DNA from: Prauserella rugosa
Lineage (GTDB): Bacteria > Actinomycetota > Actinomycetes > Mycobacteriales > Pseudonocardiaceae
Length of the DNA stretch: 64,000 nucleotides
Reading direction: 5' to 3'
Assembly (NCBI RefSeq): GCF_000719975.1
Contig: NZ_JOIJ01000009.1
Span: 124,001-188,000 of the forward strand
Part shown: in pieces, positions 63,777 to 64,000 of the stretch
Layout of the letters: every line of letters begins with the position of its first letter
Numbering within the stretch: the first letter of the stretch is position 1
Made by a program: the position numbers and the translations under genes
The notes under the pieces: generated by a model
Told to the model about the DNA's origin: nothing
Seen by the model: only the letters and a program-made list of their open reading frames with translations
The model's database searches: none

Positions 63777-63808
63777 AGCTAATCTTTCTTACGTACCATT
63801 AGTAGCTG
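63777..63808. promoter_or_regulatory. Candidate LysR-type operator
   Basis: AGCTAAT (63777-63783) and ATTAGTAGCT (63798-63807) form an interrupted inverted repeat in an AT-rich stretch between the divergent exporter and LysR genes. It fits the expected site of the LysG/ArgP-type activator. Confidence 0.4.
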
Positions 63809-63810
63809 TG

Positions 63811-64000
63811 ATGATTCCGTCGGACCAGGTTCGGACGCTGCTCGCCGTCGTGGACGAGGGCACCTTCGAGGCGGCCGCCCGCAGGCTGCACGTCACGCCG
63901 TCCGCGGTGAGCCAGCGGATCAAGGCACTCGAACAGGGCGCGGGTCGCGTGCTCGTCCAGCGGACCAAGCCGGTGCGACTCACGGAGTCCGGCAGCGTCG
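63811..64000 (+). CDS. LysR-type regulator, LysG/ArgP-like (3' part missing)
   Basis: Only the first 63 residues lie in the window. VRTLLAVVDEGTFEAAARRL and HVTPSAVSQRIKALEQGAGR form the LysR winged helix-turn-helix. The family and its divergence from a LysE-type exporter suggest that it activates export when lysine or arginine is high. The GTG at 63808 is an alternative start. Confidence 0.85.
   Translation, partial: MIPSDQVRTLLAVVDEGTFEAAARRLHVTPSAVSQRIKALEQGAGRVLVQRTKPVRLTESGSV

Overview
The window is high-GC, gene-dense chromosome of a mycelial-type actinobacterium, most likely of the family Pseudonocardiaceae (Saccharomonospora-like). The evidence is a complete Pup-proteasome locus, Pseudonocardiaceae-style gene order, frequent GTG starts, and many probable leaderless genes in which a TANNNT hexamer lies 6-8 nt before the start codon. 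I see no rRNA, tRNA, insertion sequence, prophage or CRISPR array.

Layout. 1-5382: end of a thioesterase gene, a RecB-like nuclease, a site-2 protease, the tRNA m1A58 methylase TrmI and two small membrane proteins. 5836-17160: proteasome core, with the ARC/Mpa unfoldase, a small putative regulator and an aldo/keto reductase framed by twin palindromes, a lipoprotein, a Nudix hydrolase, dop, pup (ending GGE, not GGQ), prcB, prcA, an oppositely oriented PAP2-DAGK lipid enzyme, and pafA. 17282-26924: metal-responsive ArsR plus P-type ATPase, a TetR-controlled ABC exporter with a perfect 20-bp operator, and an IdeR-box-controlled iron-siderophore uptake operon. 27015-34805: pafB-pafC, a small membrane protein, tatA, tatC, a lipid kinase, a YjbR-like protein and helY. 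34938-42934: two DUF4333 proteins flanking an Eis-type acetyltransferase, a 5'-3' exonuclease, LemA, an M48 protease, an M24 peptidase and an Lrp regulator.

42997-50124: an SGNH hydrolase, an FtsX-type exporter with two different ATPases, and an aldo/keto reductase divergent from its TetR regulator across duplicated operators. 50197-56396: a LacI-controlled sugar island (sugar porter, LacI, fused P-loop kinase/HAD phosphatase, FGGY kinase, LacD-type aldolase). Its two divergent promoter regions each carry a pair of near-identical operators exactly 24 bp apart. 56447-64000: a KamA-family radical SAM enzyme, an amidohydrolase, lnt and ppm1 (lipoprotein and mannolipid synthesis), a threonine dehydratase-like enzyme, a LysE/ArgO exporter and the start of its divergent LysR regulator.

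How the parts fit. The ARC ring unfolds Pup-tagged proteins and feeds them to PrcAB; PafA attaches Pup, Dop removes it, and PafBC is known in relatives as a DNA-damage transcription activator. The least described modules are the sugar island with its kinase-phosphatase fusion, and the 134-aa gene framed by GTATA-N6-TATAC palindromes. Short in-frame tandem repeats of 9-15 bp sit at the ends of several genes.
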